From positions 1 through 19,171 of the forward strand of contig JAJFHW010000178.1 of assembly GCA_021775385.1 (NCBI GenBank): a stretch of 19,171 bases of DNA. Reading direction: 5' to 3'. Made by a program: the position numbers and the translations under genes. The stretch's first letter is position 1. The number at the start of each line of letters is the position of its first letter. The notes under the pieces were generated by a model. It worked only from the letters and a program-made list of their open reading frames with translations. It did no database searches and was not told where the DNA came from. Origin of the DNA: Hyphomicrobiales bacterium. Its GTDB lineage: Bacteria; Pseudomonadota; Alphaproteobacteria; Rhizobiales; HXMU1428-3. Positions 1 to 8,995 of the stretch are shown here, piece after piece.

Positions 1-144
1 GAAATGCTAGCAGCTTTCAAAAAAGCTTGGGGCGAAGTCGTAGCTGAAGAAAAAGACGAATTTTTCATTAAAGTTTTAACTGACATGAACAAGTTTCGTG
101 ATGGCTACAAACTATGGAAAGACAACGCGTTTCTTCCTCGCTAG
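1..144 (+). CDS. TRAP transporter solute-binding protein (DctP type), C-terminal end
   Basis: Frame 1 is open from the window edge to a TAG at 142-144, giving 47 residues that end in FRDGYKLWKDNAFLPR. A Trp- and Lys-rich terminal helix ending in a short Leu-Pro-Arg tail fits the last helix of DctP-type periplasmic binding proteins of TRAP transporters. The next gene is a fused TRAP permease on the same strand, which supports the call. The protein would capture a carboxylate in the periplasm and hand it to the permease. The start and signal peptide lie outside the window, so the ligand class cannot be read here. D-lactate dehydrogenase downstream suggests lactate or a related 2-hydroxy acid (inference). 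Confidence 0.75.
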   Translation, partial: EMLAAFKKAWGEVVAEEKDEFFIKVLTDMNKFRDGYKLWKDNAFLPR

Positions 145-163
145 AACTTGTTTCGTAAAACAA

Positions 164-202
164 ATGCCTCATCGGTTGCATAACCTTCAACCGATGAGGC
201 AT
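164..202. terminator. 15-bp perfect stem-loop after the TRAP binding protein
   Basis: Arms 164-178 and 188-202 are exact reverse complements (15 bp, starting ATGCCTCATCGG), with a 9-base loop. It begins 20 bases after the binding-protein stop. On the plus strand it is followed by CAAAAAAG, not a T-tract; the T-rich side (TTGTTTTACG) is on the minus strand. It is therefore a poor textbook terminator for the upstream gene. It may instead be a partial terminator or a 3'-end stabilising structure that keeps the binding protein more abundant than the permease (inference). Confidence 0.5.
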
Positions 203-334
203 CAAAAAAGAGAGCATTTAAAGCTCAAAAAAACAAACTCGCTTAATTTAAAAATTAGCGCATATGGAATAATTCATACAAAACCACATGCCGTTAATCT
301 CAAACAACCAGGTTCATCATAAATTTAAGATGAG

Positions 335-361
335 AGAGCGGCAATTAAGATTTGCCGCTCT
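335..361. promoter_or_regulatory. 10-bp perfect stem-loop upstream of the TRAP permease
   Basis: AGAGCGGCAA (335-344) and TTGCCGCTCT (352-361) form a 10-bp GC-rich stem with a 7-base loop. No T-run follows. It lies about 100 bases before the permease start and is probably a structured part of the polycistronic transcript, acting as an RNA-processing or stability element. The function is inference; the palindrome is directly visible. Confidence 0.45.
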
Positions 362-460
362 GAATGGTCTAAGGGTAACATATAAAAATAATAAAAATTT
401 AAAAATCAATAATCGGATAAACCGAACAAGTGAGATCAAACTGAATTTGGGGAAGTAAAA

Positions 461-2524
461 ATGGCAAATGAAATAAATATCACAGATGATCCAGTTGAAA
501 AATATCAACAACTAGCAGAACATCCAGATACTGACAAAAGTTCATTTGCTCTCATCCTCGACAAATTCGTTAAATCCATTGGCCATGTTGTGATGTGGGC
601 AAACGCTCTGCTCATAGCAGCCATCATAACCCAAGTCACACTTCGTTATTTCTTCGATATTAACTTCCCAAAACTTGATGAAATTCAGTGGCATTTTTAT
701 GCCCTCGTTACCATGATAGGTATTTCTTACGCCTTGGTGACAGATAGCCATGTACGTGTTGATATTCTCTACACTCCCTTAAGCCAAAAATCCAAAAGAC
801 TAATAGAGATCATAGGTATTTTAGCTCTTTTAACTCCCTTTATTTACCTAATGATCGACCAAGGTTTCGATTATTTCCAAAATAGTTACAGAGTAAATGA
901 GCGATCTGACAGTCCAGTAGGTCTCCCCGCTCGCTGGGCATTAAAAGCCATTATACCTATCAGCTTTTGCTTGCTTGCTATCGGCGCTTTAGCTCGATTA
1001 ATTCACGATACCCACGCCCTCTTCATTAATGACGCCAGCGAAAAAGTAGGCAAAGATTTAAGAGCCATTCTAATCGCATTTATCTTTTTTGCGGCTTTAG
1101 GTTATGGCCTCACTCATTTAGTTGAAAGCACAGAAGACAAACTAGTCATTTCAATGTTTATCACTTTTATCGCCCTACTCTTCTCAGGCTTCCCCGTCGC
1201 ATGGGTCCTGGCTGGTGTAGGTGTTGGTTTTTGCGGTATCTCATACATGTTTGACAATGACATGATGAAATGGACAGGCCTTGAAAGCACACTCTCTGGC
1301 CTCGATTACCTAACCCTCGGCACGGTCGTAAACCGCACCTATTCAACTATGACAAGTGCTGTACTAGTTGCCTTGCCAATGTTCATTTTTATGGGGTTAA
1401 TGCTAGATGAATCAGGTGTTGCTGAACGTTTGATGAAATCAATGCAAAAGCTTTTCGGCACAGTTCGCGGTGGCCTCGCAATCACGGTCGCTTTAATCGG
1501 CATTATCCTGGCGGCTTCCACCGGCATCATTGGCGCATCTGTTGTGCTCCTTGGCGTACTCTCACTTCCAACCATGATGCAACAAAATTATTCTAAGTCC
1601 CTAGCAGCGGGTGTAGTTTCAGCCTCAGGAACTTTAGGCATACTGATTCCCCCCTCAATCATGCTCGTCATCATGGCCGATCAAATGACCCTTTCTGTTG
1701 GCGATGTCTTTATGGCTGCTGTGTTCCCAGGTTTCTTACTCGGCCTGCTATATTTAGGATATTTATTTATTTACGCTCAGCTAAACAAAACAGCCGCCCC
1801 CGTTCCTGCCGATGCTGTAAAACCTGATTGGAAGGCCGTCAAAGAATTGATGATCGCAATCATCCCAACATTGTTACTCATCCTCTCGGTTTTGGGGACA
1901 ATCTTTGCAGGGATTACAACCCCAACTGAAGCTTCAGGAGTTGGTGCAATTGGCGCTACAATATTAGCCCTCGCTTATAGAAAACTCACATTTAGAAAAC
2001 TTCACAACGTATTAAAATCAACATTCAACACAACAGCTTACATCTTTGCAATTTTCTTAGGCGCCACAGTGTTTTCTTTCGTTTTACGCGAGCTCGGTGG
2101 TGACCAACTCATTGAAAGCATGATCCACTCAACAGGATTGGGTGCCTATGGGACGGTCCTATTCATTCTATTTATCGTCTTCTTATTGGGCTTCGTACTT
2201 GATTGGATTGAAATCACCCTCATCATCTTGCCGTTAATGCGCCCGATCATCAGTGCCCTAACTTTAGATGTACCAGGCTTTGGTCTTGAAGATCCTCAAA
2301 TCATTTGGTTTGTCATCCTTGTGGCTGTCACCCTGCAAACCTCATTCTTAACCCCCCCTGTTGGGTTTGCTCTCTTCTATTTAAAAGGGGTCGCTCCAAA
2401 GGAAATCACTCTTTGGGATATATACAGAGGTGTCATCCCATTCGTTATCCTACAATTGGTAGGTCTTGCAGTTGTATTCCTGTTCCCATCACTCGCGACT
2501 TGGCTGCCCTCGGTTGCTTATTAA
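461..2524 (+). CDS. Fused TRAP transporter permease (DctQ-DctM, small plus large subunits)
   Basis: This 687-residue integral membrane protein is a fusion of the two TRAP membrane subunits. Residues of roughly 30-190 form a DctQ-like part with about four hydrophobic helices, including the typical DEIQWHFYALVTMIGISYAL segment. Residues of about 200-687 form the DctM part with many helices and glycine-rich segments such as GLMLDESGVAERLM, STGIIGASVVLLG and GTLGILIPPSIMLVI. TRAP permeases use a sodium gradient to import a carboxylate delivered by the periplasmic protein encoded just upstream. The ATG at 461 has GGGGAAG about 8 bases before it. Dld follows 37 bases downstream, so this is probably one operon for lactate or a related hydroxy acid. 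The substrate is inferred from context only. Confidence 0.93.
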   Translation: MANEINITDDPVEKYQQLAEHPDTDKSSFALILDKFVKSIGHVVMWANALLIAAIITQVTLRYFFDINFPKLDEIQWHFYALVTMIGISYALVTDSHVRVDILYTPLSQKSKRLIEIIGILALLTPFIYLMIDQGFDYFQNSYRVNERSDSPVGLPARWALKAIIPISFCLLAIGALARLIHDTHALFINDASEKVGKDLRAILIAFIFFAALGYGLTHLVESTEDKLVISMFITFIALLFSGFPVAWVLAGVGVGFCGISYMFDNDMMKWTGLESTLSGLDYLTLGTVVNRTYSTMTSAVLVALPMFIFMGLMLDESGVAERLMKSMQKLFGTVRGGLAITVALIGIILAASTGIIGASVVLLGVLSLPTMMQQNYSKSLAAGVVSASGTLGILIPPSIMLVIMADQMTLSVGDVFMAAVFPGFLLGLLYLGYLFIYAQLNKTAAPVPADAVKPDWKAVKELMIAIIPTLLLILSVLGTIFAGITTPTEASGVGAIGATILALAYRKLTFRKLHNVLKSTFNTTAYIFAIFLGATVFSFVLRELGGDQLIESMIHSTGLGAYGTVLFILFIVFLLGFVLDWIEITLIILPLMRPIISALTLDVPGFGLEDPQIIWFVILVAVTLQTSFLTPPVGFALFYLKGVAPKEITLWDIYRGVIPFVILQLVGLAVVFLFPSLATWLPSVAY

Positions 2525-2561
2525 AGCAGACGATCTCAAAGCCAATATTAAAAGGTCACTA

Positions 2562-4256
2562 ATGAACAATAGAGAGCTCATAAATTCCTTCAAAAAAACT
2601 TTAGGAAAAAAGTACGTAATAACTAACGAAAAAAAAATGGAACGGTTTTGCAAGGGCTTTCGTTCTGGTGAAGGAAAAGCCATTGCAGTACTTCATCCTG
2701 GTACTCTATTAGAACAATGGCAAGTGATCAAAGCCTGTGTTGAAGCTGATAAAATAATCATCATGCAAGCTGCCAACACTGGCCTCACTGAAGGCTCAAC
2801 ACCAAACAATATTTATGACCGCGAAGTTGTCATCATCAGCACTAACAGGATGGATCAAATTCAAGTCTTAAATGAAGGCAAACAAATCTTAAGCTTTCCA
2901 GGTTCAACACTTTTCAAGCTTGAAAGAATATTAAAACCCTTTAACCGCCAACCTCATTCAGTCATTGGTTCATCTTCCATAGGTGCATCAATAATTGGCG
3001 GCGTTTGTAATAACTCAGGTGGTTCCCTTATTGAGCGCGGTGTGGCTTACACAGAACTCGCTCTCTTTGCTCAAATCACTGACGAAGGCGATCTGCAATT
3101 AGTAAATCATCTAGGAATTGAACTAGGCGATACACCTGAGGAAATTCTTACTCGCCTCGAAAAAGGAGACTACACTGAAGACGATGTACTCCATACAAAC
3201 AAAAAAGCGTCAGATACTGAATATAAAGATCGCATAAGAAACATCGACGCTGAAACACCTGCAAGGTACAATGCCGATAAAAGTAAGCTCTATGAAGTAA
3301 GTGGTTGCGCTGGTAAACTCGCAGTCTTCTCAGTGCGCCTGGATACCTTTCCTAAAAACAAGTCAGAAGCCACATTCTACATCGGCACAAATACGCCTGA
3401 AGAACTCACTAAGCTTAGGCGCATAATCTTAGAGTCATTTAAAAACTTACCTGTATCAGCTGAATACTTACACAATGGAATTTTTGATCTTGCCAAAAAA
3501 TATGGCAAAGACACTCTTATGATGATCAAATATTTAGGTACAGATTATCTGCCAATGTTCTTCGCGCTGAAAGGTACTGTCGATTCTCACTTGAACAAAG
3601 TTAATTTTTTACCCAAAAACTTAACTGACCATTTCATGCAGTTTGTTAGCGGACTTTGGCCTGAGATGTTGCCAAAATCCATTTTAAAATGGCGAGAAGA
3701 CTATCAGCATCACCTCATGTTAAAAATGCATGGTGAAGGAATTGAAGAAGCTAGAGAATTTTTAAAATCCTTCTTTAATGAAAACACAGGTGATTATTTT
3801 GAGTGCACTCCCAAGGAAGCTAAGCTAGCAGCACTACACAGGTTTGCAGCAGCAGGCGCTCCAGTTCGCTACCAAGCCGTTCATCACAAAGAAGTAGAAG
3901 ATGTAATAGCTCTAGATATTGCTCTAAAGCGAAATGATAAAAATTGGCAAGAAGTTTTGCCCAAAGAAATTACAGACAAACTTGTCCATATATTTTATTA
4001 CGGCCACTTCATGTGCCATGTATTCCATCATGACTACATAGTAAAAAAAGGTGAAGACCCAAAAGAACTTAAAGCCAAAATGCTGGAATTGCTCAATGAA
4101 AAAGGAGCTGAATATCCAGCTGAACATAATGTTGGGCATATTTATAAAGCCAAACCCGATTTAGCAAATTTTTATAAATCAATAGACCCAACCAACAGCT
4201 TAAACCCGGGGCTTGGTAAAATGTCCAAAGCTAAAAATTACGCAAAAACACCGTAA
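2562..4256 (+). CDS. dld: Quinone-dependent D-lactate dehydrogenase (FAD, membrane-associated)
   Basis: This is a 564-residue homologue of Escherichia coli Dld, which oxidises D-lactate to pyruvate and passes electrons to membrane quinone. Recognisable blocks in order: KGFRSGEGKAIAVLHPG and MQAANTGLTEGSTPN (FAD-binding PCMH-type domain, residues of about 35-90), GSSSIGASIIGGVCNNSGGS (about 140-160), RYNADKSKLYEVSGCAGKLAVF (about 240-260), then the Dld-specific C-terminal region with HRFAAAGAPVRYQAVHH, YYGHFMCHVFHHDYIVKKG and AEHNVGHIYKA. Length matches the family (about 570). The frame is open back to 2466 inside the TRAP gene, but homology begins just after the ATG at 2562, which has a weak AAGGT before it. 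The enzyme sits between its likely transporter and pyruvate carboxylase, so imported lactate can feed pyruvate directly. Confidence 0.95.
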   Translation: MNNRELINSFKKTLGKKYVITNEKKMERFCKGFRSGEGKAIAVLHPGTLLEQWQVIKACVEADKIIIMQAANTGLTEGSTPNNIYDREVVIISTNRMDQIQVLNEGKQILSFPGSTLFKLERILKPFNRQPHSVIGSSSIGASIIGGVCNNSGGSLIERGVAYTELALFAQITDEGDLQLVNHLGIELGDTPEEILTRLEKGDYTEDDVLHTNKKASDTEYKDRIRNIDAETPARYNADKSKLYEVSGCAGKLAVFSVRLDTFPKNKSEATFYIGTNTPEELTKLRRIILESFKNLPVSAEYLHNGIFDLAKKYGKDTLMMIKYLGTDYLPMFFALKGTVDSHLNKVNFLPKNLTDHFMQFVSGLWPEMLPKSILKWREDYQHHLMLKMHGEGIEEAREFLKSFFNENTGDYFECTPKEAKLAALHRFAAAGAPVRYQAVHHKEVEDVIALDIALKRNDKNWQEVLPKEITDKLVHIFYYGHFMCHVFHHDYIVKKGEDPKELKAKMLELLNEKGAEYPAEHNVGHIYKAKPDLANFYKSIDPTNSLNPGLGKMSKAKNYAKTP

Positions 4257-4366
4257 TCCTTACCAAACATCCCTGATGAACTCGCAGTTAGACCGCATTG
4301 ATAGATAGGTGCCCACTCGAGTAAGACTTAAGCAAAAAGAAGACGACCAAAATGAAGGGTGTCACA

Positions 4367-7300
4367 ATGACAGAGTTCAAAAAAATCCTCATTGCCAATC
4401 GCGGTGAAATTGCAATTCGTATTTTGCGCGCAGTAAACGAGCTAGGCAAAAAGACTGTCGCTATTTACGCAGAGGAAGACAAGTTGTCTCTTCATCGATT
4501 TAAAGCTGATGAAGCCTATAAAATTGGTGAAAATTTAGGCCCTGTTGCAGCCTATCTTTCAATAGATGAAATCATTCGTGTCGCCAAACTATCAGGTGCA
4601 GATGCCATTCACCCAGGCTACGGTCTCTTATCAGAAAACCCTGAACTTGTTGACGCATGCGAAGCTAATAACATCACTTTCATCGGTCCAAAAGCTGCCA
4701 CCATGCGCGCTCTTGGAGACAAAGCAAGTGCTCGAAAAGTTGCTATGAAAGCTGGTGTGCCAGTTATTCCAGCAAGTGAAGTCCTAAGCGAAGACTTTGC
4801 TGAAGCCAAACAAGCGGCTAAAGAAATCGGTTACCCCATTATGCTAAAGGCAAGTTGGGGAGGCGGTGGCCGCGGCATGCGTCCTATTCAATCTGAAGAC
4901 GAGCTTGAAGAAAAAATCAGAGAAGGCCGCAGAGAAGCTGAAGCCGCCTTTGGTAATGGCGAAGGTTACCTAGAAAAAATGATCCTGCGCGCCCGCCATG
5001 TTGAGGTGCAAATTCTAGGAGATACTCACGGGCAGATTTATCATCTTTTTGAACGTGATTGCTCCGTCCAGCGCCGCAATCAAAAGGTCGTTGAACGCGC
5101 CCCTGCTCCCTATCTCACTGAAGAACAAAGAGCTGAAATTTGCGAGCTTGGTTTAAAAATTTGCTCTCATGTTGGTTATGAGTGTGCCGGCACGGTAGAA
5201 TTTCTCATGGATATGGAAACTGATAAGTTCTATTTCATCGAAGTAAATCCGCGAATTCAGGTCGAACATACAGTGACAGAAGAAGTCACAGGCATAGATA
5301 TTGTCCGCGCTCAAATTCTAATCGCAGAAGGCAAAACCCTCAGTGAAGCAACAGGCAAAAACACACAAGATGACATCCGATTAAATGGCCACGCTCTACA
5401 ATGCCGCGTAACAACAGAAGACCCACAAAATAACTTCATCCCGGATTACGGTAGAATTTCAGCCTACCGCTCAGCAACCGGCATGGGTATTCGCCTTGAT
5501 GGCGGAACAGCCTACTCCGGTGGTGTCATTACAAGATATTATGACAGTCTACTGGGAAAAGTAACAGCCTGGGCCACGACCCCAGAAGCCACCATCGCCA
5601 GAATGGACCGCGCTTTACGCGAATTTCGCATCAGAGGTGTCTCAACCAACATCGCATTCGTTGAAAATTTGCTGCAACACCCAACATTTCTCTCAAATCA
5701 GTACACAACAAAATTTATCGACACGACGCCAGATCTTTTCAAACTCAAAAAACGAAAAGACAGAGCAACCAAGATACTAACTTACATTGCAGATATCACA
5801 GTCAATGGTCACCCTGAAACTGAAGACAGAGAAAAACCAGCCACGACTGTTAAAACGCCAAAAGCTCCAGTTCATGAACCAAGTGCACCGCCAGTAGGCA
5901 CCAGAACCATGCTTGAAGCAGACGGGCCTGAGGCTATCGCCAATTGGTTATTAAACCAAAAGAAAGTTCTCATCACAGATACCACTATGCGAGATGGACA
6001 CCAATCTCTCCTCGCAACCCGTATGCGATCATTCGATATGGTCAATATCGCAGAAACTTATTCAAAAACTCTGCCCGATTTATTCTCACTCGAGTGCTGG
6101 GGCGGCGCAACTTTTGATGTATCCTACCGTTTTTTACAAGAATGCCCCTGGCAACGGCTCCGTGACATTAGATCAGCCTGCCCCAACATCATGACACAAA
6201 TGCTCTTACGCGCATCAAACGGAGTTGGTTATACAAATTATCCAGACAATATAGTGCAGTTTTTTGTCAAGCAAGCAGCCGAAACAGGCATCGACGTTTT
6301 CCGCGTTTTTGATAGTCTCAATTGGGTTGAAAATATGCGCGTTGCTATGGACGCCGTCTGTGAAGCCAACAAAATCTGTGAAGGCACCATTTGCTACACC
6401 GGTGATATTCTGGATCCAAACCGTGCGAAGTATGACATTAACTATTACGTCTCAATGGGCAAAGAACTGCAAGCCGCTGGCGCGCACATACTTGGTTTGA
6501 AAGACATGGCCGGTCTTTTAAAACCAGCCGCCGCTAAGATATTAATTAAGGCATTGAAAGAAGAAATTGGCTTACCTGTCCATTTCCACACTCATGACAC
6601 CAGCGGTATCGCCGCCTCAACCATTCTAGCTAGCATTGATGCCGGCGTTGATGCAGTTGATGCAGCTATGGATCCATTCTCTGGCGCCACCTCCCAACCT
6701 TGCCTTGGCTCAATTGTCGAAGCCTTAAACCACACAGAGCGTGACACAGGTTTGAATATCAAATCTATTAGAGAGATCGCCCTTTACTGGGAGCAAGTCC
6801 GCACCCAATACACTGCCTTTGAAGCAGGCCTTCAAGCACCGGCCTCAGAAGTCTACCTACACGAAATGCCAGGTGGTCAATTTACAAATCTAAAAGCCCA
6901 AGCTCGTAGCCTCGGCCTAGAAGACCGCTGGCCAGAAATCGCCCAGACCTATGCAGACGTAAACCAAATGTTTGGCGATATTGTTAAAGTCACTCCATCT
7001 TCAAAAGTTGTTGGCGACATGGCATTATTAATGGTCAGTCAAGATATGACCCAAGCAGAAGTTGAAGACCCAACTATAGAAGTTGCGTTCCCTGATAGTG
7101 TCGTTGATATGATGAAAGGCAATTTGGGCCAACCACCTGGTGGTTTTCCTAAAGACTTACAAAGCAAAGTTTTAAAAGGGGAGCAACCTCTTCTAACTCG
7201 GCCAGGCGCTGATATGCCATCTATTGATTTAGAAAAAACCCGTAAAAAACTTTCGCAAGAATTAGAAGGTTTATCAATTGATGATGAGGATTTAAATGGC

Positions 7301-7810
7301 TATTTAATGTATCCAAAAGTCTTCCTCGACTATATGGGGCGCCACAGAAATTATGGCCCCGTGCGCACTTTGCCTACTCTAACTTTCTTTTACGGAATGA
7401 AGCCTGGTGAAGAAATAACAGCTGAAATTGCCCCAGGTAAAACCCTGGAAATCAGATTATTAGCCGTGGGTGAAACAAATGAAGATGGTGATGTAAAAGT
7501 CTTTTTTGAACTAAACGGACAACCTCGTGTGATACGTGTACCTAACAGAAAAGCAAAAGCAAGTGTTGCAGCAAGGCCAAAAGCCATTGAAGGAGATCCA
7601 AGTCACATCAGCGCACCAATGCCCGGCGTTATAGCCTCGTTAGCAGTATCAATCGGTCAAAAAATTAAAGCAGGAGACCTCCTGCTAACGATCGAAGCCA
7701 TGAAAATGGAAACCGGAATTCACGCTGAAAATGACAGCACAATCAAAGCATTACACGTGAGTGCGGGCAGTCAAATTGATGCGAAAGATTTATTGATAGA
7801 GCTTGAGTAA
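4367..7810 (+). CDS. pyc: Pyruvate carboxylase
   Basis: This 1147-residue, single-chain biotin enzyme makes oxaloacetate from pyruvate, bicarbonate and ATP. It has the full alpha4-type domain order. The biotin carboxylase domain (about 1-450) shows KILIANRGEIAIRI, the ATP-grasp glycine loop SWGGGGRGMRP and EVNPRIQVEHTVTEE. The carboxyltransferase domain starts near 533 with DTTMRDGHQSLLATRMR and includes GLKDMAGLLKP (lysine likely carboxylated) and metal-binding HFHTHDTSG. The C-terminal biotinyl domain carries AMKMETG with biotin lysine at residue 1113. The ATG at 4367 is preferred because AAGGG lies 7 bases upstream; an in-frame ATG at 4352 adds five residues and has poorer spacing. It lies 110 bases after dld, consistent with an anaplerotic role during growth on lactate. 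Confidence 0.97.
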   Translation: MTEFKKILIANRGEIAIRILRAVNELGKKTVAIYAEEDKLSLHRFKADEAYKIGENLGPVAAYLSIDEIIRVAKLSGADAIHPGYGLLSENPELVDACEANNITFIGPKAATMRALGDKASARKVAMKAGVPVIPASEVLSEDFAEAKQAAKEIGYPIMLKASWGGGGRGMRPIQSEDELEEKIREGRREAEAAFGNGEGYLEKMILRARHVEVQILGDTHGQIYHLFERDCSVQRRNQKVVERAPAPYLTEEQRAEICELGLKICSHVGYECAGTVEFLMDMETDKFYFIEVNPRIQVEHTVTEEVTGIDIVRAQILIAEGKTLSEATGKNTQDDIRLNGHALQCRVTTEDPQNNFIPDYGRISAYRSATGMGIRLDGGTAYSGGVITRYYDSLLGKVTAWATTPEATIARMDRALREFRIRGVSTNIAFVENLLQHPTFLSNQYTTKFIDTTPDLFKLKKRKDRATKILTYIADITVNGHPETEDREKPATTVKTPKAPVHEPSAPPVGTRTMLEADGPEAIANWLLNQKKVLITDTTMRDGHQSLLATRMRSFDMVNIAETYSKTLPDLFSLECWGGATFDVSYRFLQECPWQRLRDIRSACPNIMTQMLLRASNGVGYTNYPDNIVQFFVKQAAETGIDVFRVFDSLNWVENMRVAMDAVCEANKICEGTICYTGDILDPNRAKYDINYYVSMGKELQAAGAHILGLKDMAGLLKPAAAKILIKALKEEIGLPVHFHTHDTSGIAASTILASIDAGVDAVDAAMDPFSGATSQPCLGSIVEALNHTERDTGLNIKSIREIALYWEQVRTQYTAFEAGLQAPASEVYLHEMPGGQFTNLKAQARSLGLEDRWPEIAQTYADVNQMFGDIVKVTPSSKVVGDMALLMVSQDMTQAEVEDPTIEVAFPDSVVDMMKGNLGQPPGGFPKDLQSKVLKGEQPLLTRPGADMPSIDLEKTRKKLSQELEGLSIDDEDLNGYLMYPKVFLDYMGRHRNYGPVRTLPTLTFFYGMKPGEEITAEIAPGKTLEIRLLAVGETNEDGDVKVFFELNGQPRVIRVPNRKAKASVAARPKAIEGDPSHISAPMPGVIASLAVSIGQKIKAGDLLLTIEAMKMETGIHAENDSTIKALHVSAGSQIDAKDLLIELE

Positions 7811-7813
7811 ATT

Positions 7814-7864
7814 AAATCACGAGTAAAAACAATTCTGCCTAGCTTTTGTTTTTACTCGTGATTT
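7814..7864. terminator. Bidirectional rho-independent terminator between pyc and soxT
   Basis: Arms 7814-7832 and 7846-7864 are perfect 19-bp reverse complements with a 13-base loop. The stem begins a few bases after the pyc stop and ends exactly where the minus-strand soxT stop codon (7865-7867) begins. The A-rich left arm and T-rich right arm supply U-rich tracts in both directions. It separates the carboxylate module from the sulfur-oxidation locus. Confidence 0.85.
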
Positions 7865-8971
7865 CTACCCATTAAATGGTCGGCCAAGTAACAAATCAAT
7901 TGCCTCACGCACACTACCGCTTAGCACCCAATGCAAGCCAAAACTCGCTCCAACAAAGATTGAAAATAAAGCAATCATCGGCGAAAGCGCTAAAGTCGAA
8001 ACACCAGAAATTCCCTGACCAATAGTACAGCCATGTGCGGTAATACCACCAGCTCCCATCGCCATAGCACCAAGCATATGACGCCGCATTTCACGCACCC
8101 CATCATAACTTTCAAAGCGCAGTTCATCGCACCAATACGCCATAATAAAAGAGCCAAGAAAAGTTCCTATTACCAAAGATACAGGAAAACTAATAGCTGA
8201 GCCACTATACGTCATAAGATAAATTAAACTATCACCAAGGGGCAAGACATAACTAATCGCCTGCACACGAACTTCATCAAACGGATCAGCCCCTAAAAAT
8301 CCTGTTGTCCAAAACGCACCAACAACACAAAGTCCAATCAAACATCCAGCTGCCACATCTCGACCAGAGGAGCGAAAATCCTTATCTTTAAAACAAAAAT
8401 ATAAAAGAGAAAGTCCAAAAAACAACCCTATGCACAACCACAAAGTAGCGCTCTGAATGCCCAGCGCAGTCTCAAAAAAATGTGGCACACCTTGGCCTTT
8501 GATCGGGGAAAGTTCTATATCAAACCGGTCAATCAGTTCATTTCGAAAGATTGAGAATAATCCTCGTGCAGTCATATACCCAGAAACAGCAAGAATTAAA
8601 AAGTTACACAATGACTTAAGGTCACCACCCGCTGCTCGAATAATAACTCCATAACCACAAGTGCCAACCATTGCCATGCCCAAACCAAACAAGAGCCCAC
8701 CAACAATAGCGCCAAGCAAACCAAACGCCGGGTCCAGATAAAACACCTGTTCTATGCGAGCTACATCAGAGTACAACAAAAGTTGCACGCCAATAGTGGC
8801 GACAGCTATAGCTAAAGCCCAAGCCCGCAAACGATCAGTTTTTCCAATTAAAATATAGTCTTCGACTGCTCCAAAAGTACAAAACCGAGCACGTCGTGCT
8901 GTGGCCCCCATAACAACGCCCAAAACCAAACCGCTTAAAATCAAGTATTCAGTCGTTGAAAAAAGTTCCAT
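7865..8971 (-). CDS. soxT: YeeE/YedE-family sulfur-compound permease (SoxT)
   Basis: This 368-residue polytopic inner-membrane protein has about nine or more hydrophobic segments. It carries the conserved cysteine motifs of the YeeE/YedE (TsuA-like) family: RFCTFGAVED (Cys31), GTCGYGVIIRAAGGDLKSL (Cys105) and HGCTIGQGISG (Cys315). In Spirochaeta TsuA, corresponding cysteines relay thiosulfate through the membrane, so transport of thiosulfate or another sulfur compound is likely here. It follows soxR by 24 bases on the same strand, with GAGGA just before its ATG. The order soxS-soxR-soxT matches the soxSRT block described in alphaproteobacterial sox clusters. Whether it imports substrate for sensing by SoxR or moves sulfur for assimilation cannot be decided from sequence. 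Confidence 0.88.
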   Translation of the reverse strand: MELFSTTEYLILSGLVLGVVMGATARRARFCTFGAVEDYILIGKTDRLRAWALAIAVATIGVQLLLYSDVARIEQVFYLDPAFGLLGAIVGGLLFGLGMAMVGTCGYGVIIRAAGGDLKSLCNFLILAVSGYMTARGLFSIFRNELIDRFDIELSPIKGQGVPHFFETALGIQSATLWLCIGLFFGLSLLYFCFKDKDFRSSGRDVAAGCLIGLCVVGAFWTTGFLGADPFDEVRVQAISYVLPLGDSLIYLMTYSGSAISFPVSLVIGTFLGSFIMAYWCDELRFESYDGVREMRRHMLGAMAMGAGGITAHGCTIGQGISGVSTLALSPMIALFSIFVGASFGLHWVLSGSVREAIDLLLGRPFNG

Positions 8972-8995
8972 AAATCCTCAAATTTAAAATCTAAA

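Larger units (their letters stand above)
145..460. other. Intergenic region between TRAP binding protein and permease
   Basis: This stretch of 316 bases holds no convincing gene. It is AT-rich and contains two perfect inverted repeats (164-202 and 335-361), listed separately. A GGGGAAG Shine-Dalgarno-like sequence lies near its right end, about 8 bases before the permease ATG. I see no strong sigma-70 promoter. Confidence 0.6.

Noticed and set aside
98..322. Possible small protein of 74 residues after the TRAP binding protein
   Set aside because: It starts inside the binding-protein gene in another frame, runs through a perfect stem-loop and has no start signal or recognisable composition.
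2466..2561. Upstream extension of the dld reading frame into the TRAP permease gene
   Set aside because: The 32 extra residues lie in the permease coding sequence and have no Dld similarity; homology begins just after the ATG at 2562.
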